In this document: positions 62,878 to 64,000 of the stretch, in pieces
How positions within the stretch are numbered: the first letter of the stretch is position 1
Layout: each line of letters begins with the position of its first letter
Origin: Moorella mulderi DSM 14980
Lineage (GTDB): Bacteria; Bacillota; DSM-521; Neomoorellales; Neomoorellaceae
Assembly (NCBI RefSeq): GCF_001594015.1
Contig: NZ_LTBC01000006.1
Coordinates: forward strand, 62,001-126,000
Reading direction: 5' to 3'
Length of the DNA: 64,000 bases
The notes under the pieces: model-generated
Seen by the model: only the letters and a program-made list of their open reading frames with translations
Told to the model about the DNA's origin: nothing
The model's database searches: none
Made by a program: the position numbers and the translations under genes

Positions 62878-64000
62878 TTAAATCTGCATTCCTTGTCTGA
62901 CCTTGCCTTTTTCTTGCAAGGCAGGCCAGCCAAAGATGCGCGCCAGCTGGCTGTATATCCACTTGGATTCCTTTGTCAGCAAGGGCCCTAGAATGGCCAG
63001 GAGCAACACATATAAGGCTGCGAAGGGTTGTAGCACCGGCAGTAACCCGCCGGTCTTCGCCAGATTGGCGAGAATGATGGAGAATTCCCCGCGGGGGGTA
63101 ATGGTAAGCCCGATATTGGTACAGCCCCGGTACGAATAACCGGCCATCCGCCCGGCAATAATACCGGCAAGAAAATTACCAATTAATGTTGCCGCAACGG
63201 CAGCCAGGACCGGCCCGACGGCACCTCCCAGGGTTAAAGGGTCGATGCTCAAACCGAAGCTGAAAAAAAACAGAGCGCCGAAAAAATCACGGAACGGCAC
63301 GACAATATGCTCGATGCGGTCGAGATGGTCTGTCTCGGCCAAAATTAAACCCACCAGCAGGGCGCCAATAGCTTCCGCCACATGGATAGTCTCGGAAAAA
63401 CCGGCTACCAGGGTGAGGAAAGCGAAGACCATGAGCATAAAAACTTCATCGGAAGGAACGTTAAACAGCCTGTTAATTAACGGTGCCAGTTTGCGGCCGG
63501 CGAGGATTAAGCCCAGCATAAATCCCAGGGCAAGGGAGGTAGATTTCAACACGCTCGGCGGTGAGGCCGAACCTGTAAGGACCAGACCGGAAATGATGGA
63601 TAGATACACTGCTACGAATACGTCCTGGAATAACATAAGCCCCAGGATCATCTCGGTTTCCGGCCGTGCCGTTCGCTTTAGGTCAACCAGAACCTTGGCA
63701 ACGATGGCGCTTGAAGAAATAGAAATAAGCCCGGCTACCACCAGGGTTTCCCGCAACGGCCAACCCCAAATTATAGGTAGAACCATGCCCAGGGTAAAAT
63801 TTATGGCCATATAGATGGACCCGCCCACCAGTATAGAACGGCCTGCCTTTAATAATCTCCCGACGGAAAACTCCAGACCGAGGCTGAAAAGGAGAAAGAG
63901 TATCCCTACCCGCCCCATAAAATCTATTAAAGGCGCGCTTTTAATAAAGCGAAAATCCAGGATGCCGATTACCGGCGCATGGGGGCCTACAACCATACCG
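62878..64000 (-). CDS. Cation:proton antiporter, Kef/CPA2 family (N-terminus beyond window)
   Basis: About 374 residues of a monovalent cation:proton antiporter-2 protein. The frame is open at base 64000, so the first helix or two are missing. Family motifs: VGPHAPVIGILDF, VGILFLLFSLGLEFSVGRLLKAGR, SSSAIVAKVLVDL, HVAEAIGALLVGLILAET and FFFSFGLSIDPLT. The ending (ARIFGWPALQEKGKVRQGMQI) shows no TrkA-N regulatory domain. It probably exchanges K+ or Na+ for H+ across the membrane. Confidence 0.9.
   Translation of the reverse strand, partial: GMVVGPHAPVIGILDFRFIKSAPLIDFMGRVGILFLLFSLGLEFSVGRLLKAGRSILVGGSIYMAINFTLGMVLPIIWGWPLRETLVVAGLISISSSAIVAKVLVDLKRTARPETEMILGLMLFQDVFVAVYLSIISGLVLTGSASPPSVLKSTSLALGFMLGLILAGRKLAPLINRLFNVPSDEVFMLMVFAFLTLVAGFSETIHVAEAIGALLVGLILAETDHLDRIEHIVVPFRDFFGALFFFSFGLSIDPLTLGGAVGPVLAAVAATLIGNFLAGIIAGRMAGYSYRGCTNIGLTITPRGEFSIILANLAKTGGLLPVLQPFAALYVLLLAILGPLLTKESKWIYSQLARIFGWPALQEKGKVRQGMQI

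Overview
The window looks like chromosome of a GC-rich, spore-forming, anaerobic Firmicute, most likely a thermophilic acetogen of the Moorella group. This is inferred from a gerA/gerB/gerC germinant-receptor operon, a HisZ-dependent short HisG, a clostridial-type pur operon, a methanol-type corrinoid methyltransferase locus next to a methyltetrahydrofolate-type methyltransferase, and strong AGGAGG ribosome sites with frequent GTG/TTG starts. No rRNA, tRNA, CRISPR array or intact mobile element was seen.

Left part (1-11.2 kb): the N-terminal part of a PcrA/UvrD helicase (minus strand, cut by the window edge), a DUF438/hemerythrin/PAS protein, a cupin, and an MNT/HEPN toxin-antitoxin pair. The pair is followed by a decayed partial duplication of the same region fused to a VapC-like fragment. 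Next come a preQ1-I riboswitch controlling a queuosine-precursor transporter and queF, a subtilisin-like protease, two tiny hydrophobic peptide genes, and a chemotaxis receptor with an unusual C-terminal Cache-like domain.

Middle (11.3-35.8 kb): three minus-strand operons. The histidine operon runs hisZ-G-D-B-H-A-F-IE (no hisC) and is preceded by a YerC/HisR-type repressor gene; the his promoter carries an inverted repeat over the predicted start point. The germination operon is gerA-gerB-gerC plus a small two-helix protein. The complete purine operon purE-B-C-S-Q-L-F-M-N-H-D is preceded by a consensus promoter, a guanine aptamer, a ykkC-type (PRPP) aptamer and a terminator that overlaps the second aptamer: a tandem two-input riboswitch.

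Right part (35.8-64 kb): an exported GH26-like glycosidase with a copper-amine-oxidase-type stalk domain, a YcdB/YcdC-repeat protein, and an ECF sigma / membrane beta-propeller / large membrane protein / ABC transporter operon. A LysM plus class A beta-lactamase-like protein follows. The C1 locus has a PocR-AraC regulator, two corrinoid proteins, a pterin-binding methyltransferase, MtaB and an old-yellow-enzyme-type flavoprotein. Then come a Ku/LigD-type end-joining pair, a truncated Uma2 gene, an adenine methyltransferase beside an IS256-family remnant, a lipoprotein, a SleB-like hydrolase and an edge-truncated Kef-type antiporter.

The strongest leads are the tandem guanine/PRPP riboswitch and the self-contained methyl-transfer locus with a shared promoter motif. 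Next are the C-terminal Cache receptor, the sigma/propeller/ABC operon and the toxin-antitoxin duplication scar.
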